From assembly GCA_004154925.1 (NCBI GenBank), contig QJNS01000233.1:1-64000 (forward strand): DNA of 64,000 bases, in the 5' to 3' direction. The position numbers were made by a program, and so were the translations under genes. Positions 1-14,929 of this stretch are shown here, in pieces. This DNA is from Monosporascus cannonballus (taxonomy: Eukaryota > Ascomycota > Sordariomycetes > Xylariales). Position 1 is the stretch's first letter. The number at the start of each line of letters is the position of its first letter. The notes beneath the pieces were generated by a model. That model made no database searches. It was not told the origin of the DNA and saw only the letters and a list, made by a program, of their open reading frames with translations.

Positions 1-330
1 TGTGAGAATACAGCCCCTATGAGGATGAGGCTGGTAGCCGACCAGCCACCGATCAGCCACCGACCCACTTACTAGTATAAATCCACCATCTGGCAGCTGG
101 TGGGAAAAGCCAGATGGAAGTAACCTAAGACACTTATTTCTTGGAGTCTGCTCTACGACTGGTCGGAGATCACCTCACCCTTACCTCATCTTGATCAGGA
201 ACCCATTTTGGAGGTTGTGGCTGCGCCTGCGGCGCAGCAGCCGTAGCCACAGCTATAGCTTTTGATCAAGAAGTATCTGTCAGGGGTCCAATGTATTAGC
301 TAAATTCCTTTAAGAATAATACCCACAAAA
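1..330. other. GC-normal retroelement-like tail cut by the window edge
   Basis: This short segment has balanced base composition, unlike the AT-rich block that follows. It starts with TGTGAGAA, has a TATA-like AGTATAAAT near 75-83 and a small GC-rich dyad (GGCTGCGCC / GGCGCAGC) near 220-240. These are compatible with an LTR plus leader, but no second copy, target duplication or reading frame is visible, so the assignment is tentative. Confidence 0.25.
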
Positions 331-3300
331 ACAACAAAACCTCTAAAATAGGGCCTGATGGTAAGTTATGATTTTTTCGTTCCGTTTGGTACGTTCTTAT
401 ATAAATTTGCAGAAATTATTATTATTAATTTTGATAATATATATTAATTACAAAATTTGTAATATTTTAACCCATATAATTTAACGTAAAATTAAAATTT
501 TTATTTTTTAATATAATAATAATTTAAAATTTCGATTAATATATATTATAACTTTTTATCCTTTTTAGGCTAATATAATAATAATATATAAATTTTAAAA
601 TTATTTGTAATAAATTTCGAAATACATTTTTTTCTAATTAATCAAATATAGGTAATATATTTTAAAATTTAAAATAAATATTTTATGTTTATTTAATATT
701 TTTACTAGTTTTTTGCTAATATAAACGTAATTAACTTATATATTAATATTATATATATGGCCGATAACTTTACGAAAACCTTGTATTATTAATTTGTTCG
801 CTTTATATTAGATATTATATTTAGCAAATTAGGCCGTATTTTAGGAAAAAAATAAATTAATATAATATATAATTTAATTTTGGAAAACTTAATATTTTTT
901 TTATTAAAATAAGTTTTAAAAAATCCTTAATTATTTAAACTTTTTCGTTAATAATTAATTTAATTATGATTTAAATTATATTATTAATTAAATTAATAAA
1001 AAATAACAAATTTTTATATTAATAAATTTATGTTTTATTTTTATTTTAATATCCGTAAATACGAAAAAACGTATTTTAAAAATATTTAACTGTATACCTG
1101 TTAAATAATATAATTATATTATTTTTAATCCTAAATAAATATCGAACGATTAATTCCAAATTATAATATAAAATATTATTTTCGAACGATAATATAATTT
1201 AATTAATATCGATAAAATATATTTATTAGCAAAATAAAAAGATTTATGGTTTAAATATATTAATATTTGTAATTTACGTATCATTTGTTTATTTATATAT
1301 ATTAATTTACGTATATAATAACTGTTAATAATATTATAAAAAAATTGCGAAATATAGCGATTTTCGTCAAATTGACAGCTTAATTGGATATAGTTATAAG
1401 GCGAAAATCTAATATTTTAATTTTAATTATTCCGAAATTAATATTATTATTTTTTTATACTTAAAAATTTAAATTTAAATTAAAAATATTTATATTTTTT
1501 AATATTTAATATATTTAAATTATTAAGTAATATTTTTTAAATTTAATTTAATAATTTATCTTTTATAATTAAACTTATTATTTATATTAATAATAAGGTA
1601 AAAATTATAAATATCTGTAATTACTTAATTAAAATTATAATAAACCGAAAATATTGATTAAAAGTTATAAAAAAAGGTATTAAGTATTATAATTCCGAAA
1701 TATTTTATAAAAATTAAATTTATATATATAATAACTTAAAGTAATCGGATAATTTTATCCGTATCGTTATATTTATTATCGCTTTTAAATTAAGTATAAA
1801 TATTTTAAATATTAATTAAATAATATAATAAAATATATTATAAAATTTCTCGCTTAAAAATTTATAATAACGATTTAATTAAACAATTTATAATTATAAA
1901 TAATTAAATATAATTGGCTATAAATAAATTATATTATTTATACCTTATTAAATATTTGATAAATATAAAATTAAATTATTTATTTTAAAAAAAGTTAAAA
2001 TAACGAAAATAATTTAAGTTCGGTAAATTAAAAATTATATTATTTATAAAAATAGAAAAATTATAATAGAAACTATATAATAAATTCGGTTAATAAAAAA
2101 ATTAATACGTAATTTATTACGAATAATTTCCATTAAAACGAAATAATTATTAAATTTTAATTTTAATTTTTAGCCGGCCAAAATATTATCCGTAAATTTT
2201 CGAAATAAAATAATTTTAATTTATAATACTAAATAAAAATAAGGCCTTAATAATATACGTTATTTAATGGTAAATATATACGTAAAATAATTTTGACATA
2301 TTTAAAAAAAACGAAATTATTATATTAAAAGAAAACCGTAATAATTTAATTTCGATTAAATCTTATTATAATATATATATGTTTAATTTCCTCCATATAT
2401 CCGAATTTTTAAATTCGAAAATATTTACATAAAAATAATTAAAAATTAATTAGGTAAAAGCAGTTATTTAGAAAATAATAAAATCTTAATATAAATAATA
2501 AGCGAATAAATTATTTTTATACGAGTATTTTCTTTTGGCGATAAAAAAACAAAATAAATATTTATTTATATTAAATTTAAATAATTTATATTTAATAAGG
2601 TTTCGAATAAATTAAATAAAATTAAAGGTTTATATTTAATTTAAAATGTAATTGAATTAATTAAGGCGGTTCCCGGTTTTAATAAATAATAATATGAAAA
2701 TACTTTAAAAAAATTATTTATTTTTTGCGTTATATATAATATACGAAAAAATTATATTTTCGGTTTTATAGAAAAAATAAATAATTTTCCGCAAATAACG
2801 GAATGTACTTAATTAAAAATAATAACGTTATATTTTTATGCCGTAAACCGATTTATATATGTTACAGATTATTATTATGTTATAAGTTTGATAAATATCG
2901 GAAAAAATTATAAGGCCGTTCCGAATTATATTTTATCCTAATTAAACTATATTATATATAATCGTTCGGTTTAAATTAGTAATTAACAGTTTAATAGTAA
3001 TCCTAATAATTTAAATATTAAACCGGCATATAATTTATACGTTTTTACGATTTATAATTATAATTTCGGTTATAATAACGCCTATATTTATATGTATAAT
3101 TTACAACGTATTAAGTAATTTTAATTGAGAACTTATTTCGTCCTTTTTATTTATAACGTTAACGTAAAATTTATCGTTTTTAAATATTTTTAACTTTTTA
3201 GTTTTATTTTCGTTATTATATCCATATTTGCATAATTCGTTTGCTTTTATATTATTATCGAAATCGCCGACGTCGTTAAAACGTATTAATTTATAGGCCG

Positions 3301-6300
3301 ACATTATAAATAATATATTTAAAAAAATCGAAATAATAATCCTTATTAAAAGTAAAAAAGTACGTATTGGGAATAAACGGTATTTATTAAATAATAATAT
3401 TAATAATAAATTAAAAAATAATTACGATACTAGGTTAACAAGTAAAAAACGAAATTTTGCTAATTTTAATTAAGGCTAATAACAAAAAATACGTTTAATT
3501 TCGGCATAATATTACGGTCGTAAAATATGATAATTCTAAATATTTATATAATATTAATTAAAGTTATTTTTATTAGTTTTTAATTCGTTAATCTTTATAT
3601 GGGATATTAATTCGTTTTAATCCGGATTAAATATATGCCGTAACAAATATATAATAAACTTTTTTAATTAAAAAAATTAACGGAATTTTATATTACGTAA
3701 TTCGAAATATAATTTATCGTAATTATTAATAAATTATTTTTTAGCTTATAACTCTTAATTTACGACTCCTAACTAAATTGTTTTAAATTTTATTTTTCGG
3801 TTTTTTTAAATTCATCGTATTAATTCCTAAAATATTCTTATTCTTTTTAACCCTTAAAGTACTTTAATTCGGGTCGAATAATTAGGATACAAAATCGAAT
3901 ATATGGGTAAATAAATAATATAAATAATTTTTCGCTAATATTAAAAAGGTTATTTTTCGCTATTAATATAGTTATTCCGGTATTTGCTTTTTTTTAAATA
4001 TTAATTAGAAATATTGAAAATTCCTGGTTTATAATAAATCTTTATTAATTATGCTTTATAACTTTATTTTTTATAATTAAAATTAATATTTATCGGTATA
4101 CGGTTTTAATTAATATTTTTCGAAGCCGCCCGCATATCTTATTGTTATTTTGTTAGAAATTTTAGTAATTATTTTTTTTTCGAATTAAGGCTTTTTAGTT
4201 CTCTTAGTAAAAATTAATAGCCGGATTTAATTTTCTTTTCCTTACCGCGTTTTCCCTTTGTTGACATAACTAGGTCTTTAGTTGGTTCTAGGAATTCCTT
4301 TATATCAAAATCCTATATAAATATAATAATAATTAAATATTCTGAATAACCGCCGAAATCCTTAGTATTAATACCGAATATATCACGGTATCTAAAAATT
4401 CAATTTTTATATAAAGTTATTTATTTAATAATAAATTACGTATAATTACGAATTTTCTTTTGGCTTAATATTATAAAAATAATATATATATAATATATAT
4501 TATAAGATATATTGTAATTTTATATTGTTTCTAATCGGGATTATAAAACTATTATATTTCTCATATTATTTATATTATGTAAATTATTATAAATTACAAA
4601 TTCCCGAAAACGGCTAACGACTCGAATTATACGATTTTTTAAAGAATATATGCCGGTTAAATTTATAATATAAAAAATGTTTATTTCGCAATTTTAAAAA
4701 CTTATTATTTAATAATTCGTATTATCCGTATCGATAATTTTATTATTATATTTTAATAGAAGAAAAAAAACAACTAATATTATATATTATTTAACACTTT
4801 TTTCGGGATTTAATAAAAATAAAAAATAAAACTCTTTAAAATATATAAATGTATTTCCTATGAACTTTTTATAAGTAATATATATATAATCGAAATTTCG
4901 AAATATTTATTTAAATCATATTCCGAAATTATTGTAAATAAAATATATATTAATATATATATAATAATAAGCAATTTCCGTTTTTTAGCATATAGTAATA
5001 AAATTTACCTTATAAAAACCTTACAATATTAGGATTTTATTAAATAATTGTTGAACTCAAAAAATTTTATTTTATAGGTTAAAATAAAGTTTAAAAAATA
5101 ATATATATAATTAAAAATAAAATACGGAAAATAAAGCCATAATTAATATAATTCGTATTAAAAATTAACTTAACGCAGTTACGATCTTTATATATATTTT
5201 AATTTTTTGCTAAGTTGCTATATATTTTTCGAATACGATTACCGTATTTTATTTTATTAAATAATAATTACATAATATTAAATATATATAAATATATAAT
5301 TATAATTAAACAATTTAATAATATTATAGATTTACTAATATAAATTCGGCCTAATTAAAACCAAAAATATAAATAATAAATAATAAATATAATAAATAAA
5401 GTAAAGTTCGTATATTAAATAATTGCCAAATATATTATTAATATTAATAAGGAATATATAAGGATTTATAATATACGAATAAAATTTAAAAATAATTAAT
5501 TACTTTTAAAAATATTTTAAAATAATATATATAATTATAAATATATAAATTATTAAATCTATATAGATTACTAAATATAAATAAAAAATTTAATATTATT
5601 TTTTCTTGTAACGAAATAATAATATATAAAAAATGAATTTAATAATTATATATAAATTATATAAAATTTAAGTTTTGTTATAAATTTTTTAATATAATTT
5701 ATAAAATTATTTCGATTAAATATATACTAAATATTATTATTATAATTATTTAATATAAAATTAATATTATTAATTTAATGATAATTATTTATAATTCTAA
5801 ATATTTATTATATTTTAATGTACAAAATTATATTATTTACGATATAATAATTATTAATTAATTTTTTTATTTAATACTTAAAATCTATATTGTAATATAT
5901 ATCTTTATATATTTTATAATATTATAAAAAGTAAATAAATTCCTTGCCGATATAATAAAGGCAATTTTCGGTATAATTCCTAATAATATATTCCGAACAA
6001 ATTTAAAAAACCTTATTCGCCCGGCTAAAGGAATTAAATTCGCTAATAATATTTCCGAAAAACAATTTGCTTCCGAAAAATAATTTATTTCCGAAAAATA
6101 ACCTGCCTTTAAGAAATAATCTTAAGGACGGGTAATAAAATTTCGGATTAAAAAATAACCGGAATAAGTACCAGAACAAAAATAATCCGCCCCTAAGAAA
6201 CAGCCTTAAGGACGGATAATAAAATCCCTAATTAAAAAACAGCCAGAACCGGTATCAAAATAATCGGCGATAAGGCGAAACCGATAACGTAATCCCAATT

Positions 6301-9300
6301 AAGATATTTTCGTATTAATTAAATAATATTTAATTATCTTAAGATATAAGATATTTCTAACGGAAAATATATATTATACGTAACCGATTCCAAATATTAA
6401 ATATGTATTATAAAGTTATATTAATATAATAGAAAATTTAAAAAAAATAAGTACCTTATATTTTGGTATTAATGCAAATATATATTAATTTAAAATAATT
6501 TATAATTAATAAAAATTCATAAATTCGGTAATACTACAAAAAGCTTATATTATAAATAAAACTTTTTATTACGGAAAAATATTATACTTATATAAATATT
6601 AAATATTAATAATGTAATTCGAAATATCTTTCGTAATACTAACCAGTAAAATAAAATTTATATTATGGCGGATTATACCGGCCTCATAAACTATTAAATT
6701 ATCAAACTAATTATGGACTTTCGATTAATTACGGCTTTTATAATTTAACAAAAAAATTATATAAATCGGATATTATGTAAACGATATAAAAAGAGGTTTA
6801 TAATTTTATAAACCGCGCCGCTTAACCAGGAAATATATATTATATAATTATTTTATAGATATTATAATTTACGAAATTATATAAATAATAAATACATAAA
6901 TTGTACATAAAAGCGTAACGAAAAATATTTATACGTAATTCTCAAATATTTGATATTATTATATAATTCGAATAAAAATTTCTAAAAAAACTTTAAATAC
7001 AAATATTACGCTTAAAATAAATAAAGTTTTGGGACTCGAAAACGTAAAAAAGTTATTAATACATAAATTATAATAACGCGCGAAAAAGAGCAAAACGGGG
7101 GAACAAATTTCAAAAAATACTTAAAAATATTAATTAATAAATTAATTATAAACGGAATATACGAATTAATCCGAAATTATGCGTTATATTTAATTATAAA
7201 TAATACGATATTTTTAAATAATTTTATAAAAAAAACGTTTAAACGAAATATAATTAATTAAAATTAGGTAAATTATAAATTTAATTATTTAAATTAATTT
7301 CGTTAATAAATATGCCGCATCTTATATTTTAAATTATGAATATTTTTATTTGTAATTTTATTACTAAAAATAAATAAGCTATATTAATATAACGATTAAA
7401 TAATTACAATAATATATAAAATAACTCCGAAATTAATTAATTAAAATTATATAAGTAACAAAATTATATTAATATTAAAATTATAATATAAATATTATAT
7501 TATTTATAAAAAGGTATAAAATAATAAAATAATAAAAAATTATATTAATAATTCATTTTCGTCTAATAAATCTTTATTTTATTTATTTAACGATAATAAA
7601 AATAATAACGGACCGCCTTAATCAAAATTATTAATTAAGTTATTAACAATTTGTACTATAAGATTATAACTTTTTTCCGTATATAAAATATTATAATTAT
7701 TCGGAATTAAATTATTTTTAATAAATTCAATATTAAAAGTTTTTTAGATAATTACGTTAAAGCTATTTATAAATTAATTTTTATTTTTTGCCGTATTTAA
7801 TTAATTAAACTTATTTATATTATTAATAATAAATACGGTATTATTAAAATTAATAAACCTAATTTCTATAATTTTACAGCTTATAGCCAAAATATTTTCG
7901 AAATTTTAACCGTTTTTTTAGTCTATGATGGATATCTTTTAATAAGTTAAAAATTCCGAAGCAAAAAATAGGCGCGTTCGAAAATTTCGTAACGAAAATC
8001 CCAAATAGCGTAATGTTTATTTCGCAAAAAAATATAATAAGTATGGAATTTGTATTATAAAGATATATAGTACTTAATTAAAAACAAATTATAGAAAAAA
8101 ATATTAACGTTATATATATTGTTTTTCGACCGGCGGAATTCGTTAATAAGTTATAAATTATAATATTCGCCTTTTCGATTAAATATTTTTTATATTTTTT
8201 CCTTAAATTTCATCGGAATTAGATTTAATATAAAAATTAAATTAATAAGTATTTAATTTAATATTATAGAACATAATATTTAATTAAAATAATTTTTTTT
8301 AATTTTAATTAAATTAACTGGCCTTATAATAAAAATAATAATATTAATATTAACCGCTTAATATAACTAACGTTATTATATTATATAATATAAAAAAATA
8401 TAAATAAACCTGGAGTTTTTAAAAAACCGGTAATAATTTTAATATTTTTCATCGATAAAAACGGTATTAATTAATAATTAATAATTATTTTTAATAGAAT
8501 TAAAACAATTATTCCTTTATAAAATATTGGCCATATTAAAAATATTTTCAATTTTGTAATTATCCGATAAAAAGGCTTTATTCGGTACGTTTTAATTAAA
8601 ATTATTCCGTTTAAAAAATAATATAAGTAAGTTATATTCCCGAATTAAAAGATAAAATATTTACGAATTATTCGTTAAATTATTTATGTTATTAAGTAAT
8701 GTATTATTAATAAATAATAATAAAAGATTTTTATTGGAAAGATCTTTATTTATTAATATATCTTAATTAAAACTTTATAATATTTCCCTTATTTATTCAA
8801 TAATATCAAAATATTTAGAAATTACGTTATATGTAATAAATTTAAATTCGGCAACGGTTAACCGAAAGCATATATATTTCATAAATTCGAGAAATTTGGT
8901 TTTCGAAAAGAAAATTTTAATCGAAATATTCCGAAAAGTTTTATATATATTAAATGTTTTTATTATAAATAGTTCGTATCGGATACGTAATATTTGCGAA
9001 AATAACGCAAATATACGAATACTATATATATAAAGGATAAAAGGTTCGAAAAAGTACAACTTCGGCAATTTCTGATATAATTATATTATTTTATTTAAAA
9101 ATTAATAATTTGTTTTTAAAATTACTTATGTTTTATACGTCTCGGTTATATGATCGGGCTAATAAATAAGTATAAATATAAATAAAAAATTTATTTATAT
9201 ATAGAATAAAATAAGAACAAAAAGAAATTACCGTTTTTTATTATATGGATCGGCTGTTTCGGCTTAATTGGCCTATATTTTCCAAATATAATTAATTATT

Positions 9301-10860
9301 TTTTAATTTTTATAAATAAAATAAAAACGTTTCGAAAATTAATAAAATTATTTTTCTTTAAATCCATATATTTTTTTAAAAAATTTTCGATAAACGCTAT
9401 AAGTATCGTTAATAATACCTTTATTTTTATTAATTACATTTAACGAAATCGAACGGCGCTTATTATACGAAATACGTTTTAATTTAAGAAAACCGAAAAA
9501 CTTTTATTTATTACGTTTATAAAATATATTAATAAAAATAAGCAATAAAATTTAAATAATATTAATTACGAAGTAACAAAAAATATTAGGCGGTACCAAA
9601 TATTATTATAACGTTTTATAAAATTATTTGATTTTATAATTTTAATTAGGCCGAAATATAAATTATTTTAATTTTTTTTTAAAAAAATACGGTTATAATA
9701 ACGGGCAAAACTAATAATAATATTCCGTATAACGATACCGTATTAAAACGTTATATTATAAATATAATTGTAAATATTAAAATTATTATATTAAAATACG
9801 ATATTACCTTATTATACTTAATTATAAAGCGTAATTTATTCTAATTAAAACTATATAATTATAAAATATTTAATACGGTTATTTTAATTTGTTTCGATAA
9901 TCAAATTATATTTTTATTTAATATATAATAATTTTCGTAAATATCTAATCTCCTTAATATATCGATATTATTTTGTAATAAATCCGAAAATAATAAAAAT
10001 ATACCTAATAAGTAAAGTAAATAATTGCCGTTAATTTTGAAAATTATTTTAACCATAATAATTAAAATTATAAAAAAAATATATAAAAATATCCGGATCG
10101 TTATTATTATAAAACCGTTTTATTTTTCGTTTAGTATTATACGATTTTTTTTTAAAAATATATAATTATTTAATTTAAAAATTTAAATTAATTAAAGGTA
10201 AACGCTTTTATAAAGTATTAATTTTCGTTTAAAGTAATATAAATTATTTTAATTTTAAATAATACTTTTTCCGATAAGTAACGAAATTTAGGTCTTTTTA
10301 TAAAAATATAAGTTTTCCGTATAATATATTATAGTATTTGCGTATAATAAAGTCTTAATTAGCTAAAATTAAAAACTTTTATTAATTTTCGCATATTAAT
10401 AATTTTTTATATATTTATTTTTCCTTTAAAAGGTTAATTAATCGGTTAATCCGAACGGTCGAATTAATAATTCGGCTTAAATCGTCGCAAAAAATCTAAT
10501 TACGAATAAAATTTTTAAACGTTATATTAATTTTCTTATATTAATGCTAGAAATTTAAGGTACGCGTATATATATTTTGTTTTAAGGGCATAACCTAATA
10601 AAACTAGAAAAATTCGAATTTATCGTATTTTTTAAAAAAAAAGGATAATAAAGTAACGGGTTCGGGTTATAGCTATTATACGCATTACGATTTAAGAATA
10701 GCAAATAGATTTTAATTAGAATTAGAATAATATTAATAATAAGCTATGGCAGAAATAACGGTATATATATATATATATTTATAAAAAAAAACGTTTTATT
10801 ATTAAGTTATTACGGATTTTCGTTTTTTAAAAAAGCAAATGTATTAAACGAAGCCGTTTT
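331..10860. repeat. AT-rich RIP-degraded repeat block
   Basis: About 10.5 kb of DNA made almost wholly of TA, AAT and TTA words, with stop codons in every frame and only a few short chance open frames. The pattern (CpA lost, TpA in excess, scattered surviving CG words such as CGAAA and CCGTAA) is what RIP leaves in transposon copies of ascomycetes. No LTR pair or conserved transposase motif could be delimited by eye. Nothing in it looks like a functional gene. Confidence 0.7.
6102..6265. repeat. Two-copy tandem repeat of about 80-85 bp
   Basis: Copy 1 (about 6102-6186) and copy 2 (about 6187-6265) share the words CTTAAGGACGG, GGTAATAAAAT or GATAATAAAAT, and ATTAAAAAA. The bases that differ are mostly C/T or G/A, as expected of RIP acting on a once-identical repeat. 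Just upstream (6050-6100) a shorter unit, TTCCGAAAAA(T/C)AATTT, occurs about three times. It probably derives from a repetitive gag-like stretch of a dead element. Confidence 0.5.
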
Positions 10861-11040
10861 TACGTAATTATAACTTAGGCCTCGTTAGCTTGTTACGAGG
10901 ATTTGGGTTTTGATTGGTTAATATTTAGCGTTATAGAACGGTATTTGAATAACTTTGAAGAAATTGGAAAAACGAGCCAGGGAGACCTGAGCTAGCTAAG
11001 GTAACCTCACCCTAGCTCACAGCTATCTATTATCTTACAT
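10861..11040. other. Small less-mutated island inside the AT-rich block
   Basis: About 180 bp of near-normal composition with a short dyad (CCTCGTTAGC...TTACGAGG) and words such as GAGACCTGAGCTAGCTAAGG. It has no reading frame and no second copy in the window. It may be the unmutated edge of a repeat or a remnant of unique DNA between two repeats. Confidence 0.3.
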
Positions 11041-14000
11041 CGTAACTATTTTCAAATATTTTAAAATACTTACAAGTTATTTACAAGTAAAGAAATAATA
11101 TGAAATAATCGTATACAAGTAATGAGTTAAAATTTTTAGATATACAGTAAAATAATAAGAAATAATTACATATAATTAACAAATGAAATTTATTAATAAT
11201 ATAAATTTTTTAAATAGTATAAATAAATTAACGCCATATTTTGCTTGTATTAAGTATATTTAAGCAGCATTCTTAACCAAGTTGTTAAGTTAAATCTCAA
11301 ATATCGTTATTTTATCGATTTTCTTTTAATAGTTAACGCGAATTTATTTTTTAGCCAGTTTAATATCTAGCTTTCGAAATCCAACTTTTAATAATTATAT
11401 TTAAGGGTTTTTTTAGCGCATTATAATTATAGTGAATTTATTTAACGAAATTTGTATTTTTCTTATAAAATAATTCGTTTTTTATAAATAGTATATAAGT
11501 TATTTGTTATAAAAAATTAAATTATTTTATAATTATTTTAGAAAAGATATTTGTTTCGAAAAGCGTAATAAATATTACATTAATTATTTTTTAGAAAACG
11601 TTTATAACGTTGTTTTAAAATCGTAAATTAGTTTTAAATATTTATATAATTTCGCAAATTATTTGCTAAAAAGGTATCTTATATATTAACAGTAATCAAT
11701 TAAATTAACAACGTCTAATTTCGTATAACGTTTGCGTTTGGAAAAGTTAATTTTAAATTTTTAAAATGATTATTATATAAATTTACTAAATTACGAAAAA
11801 TGGCGTATTATAAAATTAATACGAGTAAAAATTATTAGCTTTTTTCGAATAATTGCAATTTGTTTTTTTAGATAAAGCTTTTTTAAAAAAGGATAGATTA
11901 AATATAGACGGTTCGCTAATATTTTTGTCGCTTATATTAAAAAAATCGTTAATATTAATCTAATTGAATTAAAATGCGCAATATTGCAATATGAGAATAT
12001 TTTAAAATTATTTTATAAAATTTCTAAAATAATTGAGTTTACGATTATAAATAATTAATAATATTAATTTATTAAAAATAAATCGATAATAATTTAAAAT
12101 GGAATAAAGTTTATAAGTAAAAGGTTGATACGTTAAGATAATTAGATAAAAAATTAATATTGAAAAAAGAAATTTATTGATAAGAAATTTCTAATCTATA
12201 ATAAATATTTAGATATTTAATTTAAATTATTTTATAAATAGTTTTTTATAGATATTATCAAATAAAAAGTACATTAAATTTTTAAACGATTAAATAAATA
12301 TTTATTTTACTTTATAAAATTATAAGTATAAACGTTACGTAATTTACCGCCCAAATTTAATAATAAACAGCTTTATTTATTAAAATTAAAATAATGGATT
12401 ATTCTAATTATTATGTACGAGTAATTGCGATTTAATAAAATCTAGGCGTTAAAATCTTTTTTTATAAACTTATTTTGACGTATCTTTATAATACCCTTAT
12501 TTGTTGCTCTTCTTTTTTCTTTTCGAACAATAATAATATTGTTCGAATCAATAAATATTTTTTCGTTTATATGTTAAAATTCGTTTATAGTAGTAATTTA
12601 ACTAGGATTAAGACTTTTTGTTTTTTTTCTTCGTTATTTCCGCCGAGTATATATAATTTATTTAAAGTTTCTCTAAATTATCGAATATTAGATTCGTAAT
12701 TAGTAATAGCCTTAATATATCGATAAAAAATATTTCGAATGTTTTGAAAAGCGTTTTCTTACGTTTTTCGTATTTTTTGCGCGTACTTTCTATATTGTCC
12801 TTATTATATGCGATATTATTTTTAAGCGTTAATAGTTAAAGTTGAATATAAAATAATATCATAAAATGTTTATATTATTTTGGTTTTATACAATGACGGT
12901 TAAAAATAAAATTTAAATATATGAAATTGTAAATACGTTTTATTAATACGAAAAAATATTAAATACAAAAGATATTGGATATAAAATATGCGAATCCGGA
13001 TAAGAAGTTATGAATTTTTTGTTAAAATCTCAAAATAATTTAATTAATACCTATATTTGTATAAAATAATCAGAAACAAATTTATATAACGAAATAAAAA
13101 AACTTATATTTGTAACAAAAATATTTATTAATATTAATATTTTAATGTTTTTAGTACGACGTAAAATTAAACTCAGTTTTTCAGGACTTAAATTTAATAA
13201 TATTATTTTGATAAAATTAAACCAATTCGCCGTTTAAAATCGTACGTTAAACCTAGATATATTTTTCTTATCGTAATTCTACTAGTACTTTTTGTAGATT
13301 TGTTTTAGATATAATACAATTTTTTCATAAAATTCTCCTTTGAAAAATTCAAATTAAATATTATTACTAATTATTAAAATAATCATTAAACGTATTAATT
13401 ATATATTAAAATAGGAGATAAAGTAATACCGATAAATTAATTGGTATACGATTATATTTGAAAAAATTACTAATATATTTGTATATTTTCTTTATTGTAA
13501 GTAACGTACTTTTTTGTAAAAGCTGTAATTATATAAGTAGTCGATTTATATCATTTATAGGCAAATGTTTCGCTTAATTTGTTATTTTTTCCTTTTTTTC
13601 TAATTATTGATTACTGTAAAAATTGAACAATTCTATATTAATATAATGTAAATATTTTTAAAAATATTTAACTATGTGATAATAATTAATAATTATATAA
13701 CTAAGGCAATTTTCGCGAAATACGTTAAAATTATTCGTTATCTAGATAAAATATTTGAAAATATCGATAAAATATTATATAAATTGCCGATCTTTAATAG
13801 AAAATTAGTAATTATACTTACGTAATATAAACCGAACCTATATAAAACGTTCGAAAATAAGTTAAAGTTTTTTAATACGTAATAAAAAATATATAAGTAA
13901 ATTTTAACGATATTATATATTGCGAATTATCTAAAGTACTTATTTATTATATAATATTTTTCTATTAATTATATTTCGTTAAATTTTAAGAAAAAAGTTT

Positions 14001-14929
14001 ATCGTTTAATATTAAAATAGATCTAGGTAATAAGGAACCGTAGTTATATTATTAAGTTACGGAATTATTTTACGATTATTTTAAAAAGAATTTATGAATT
14101 TGGTGATAGTTTTTTTTTAAATAAATTATCCGAGGTTTTTTTTATTTTAAGAATTTATCTTTTTTAGCCGTAATTCTTGAGACTTTTTTAACTTAATTGA
14201 CATTATGCCATAGATAAAGAAAAACTATAAAAAGGCATTTGTAATACGTATAATATATAAGCAAAATAGCGGATTTTTTAATTATATAGACTAATTATTT
14301 AAGTTATTATATAATTATTTGTATATAAAATCTTAGAAAACACTAGGCTTATTGTCAGCGGTAATAACACGAAATCGATTAATTGGCCCAAAGTTGTTTA
14401 ATTGATATAATACTTTGTCGCCGTTTAATTTAACTTTTTTATTCTTATATATTTAAATATTAATAAGAAAATAACGTTGGCCTTATTTATAATTAATTTA
14501 ATAAAAAATAAGTTTTTATAATATAAATAAAAAATAGGGTATTATTTATAAATTATAATTTATAAATATGTAAACTTTTATAAATATATTTATTACTCGT
14601 TTGAAAACAATATCAACGTATTTATTTACGTAATATAGGTATATTTTTATAATTAAGGGCCTGAAATTTGAGATATACCATAATATAAACGTTTAAAAAT
14701 CTTAATTTAATATACTTTTTATAAATAAATATTAACATACGAAAAAGCTAATTAAAAGAATAATATTAATATTAAATATATTAATTAATATCCTATTTTA
14801 AAAATTTATTAATAAAACCTGGACCAATTATTTTACGATTATTTTATATTTTGTTATATATTGTAATTATATCGGATACGTTATTACGAATAATCAGTTT
14901 CGATTAATTTCTTTTTTTATATAATTTAG
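11041..14929. repeat. AT-rich RIP-degraded repeat block
   Basis: Nearly 4 kb of stop-saturated AT-rich DNA. The only open frame of note is 74 codons (12475-12699), low complexity and rich in Phe and Asn, not protein-like. No structural motif could be supported. Confidence 0.6.
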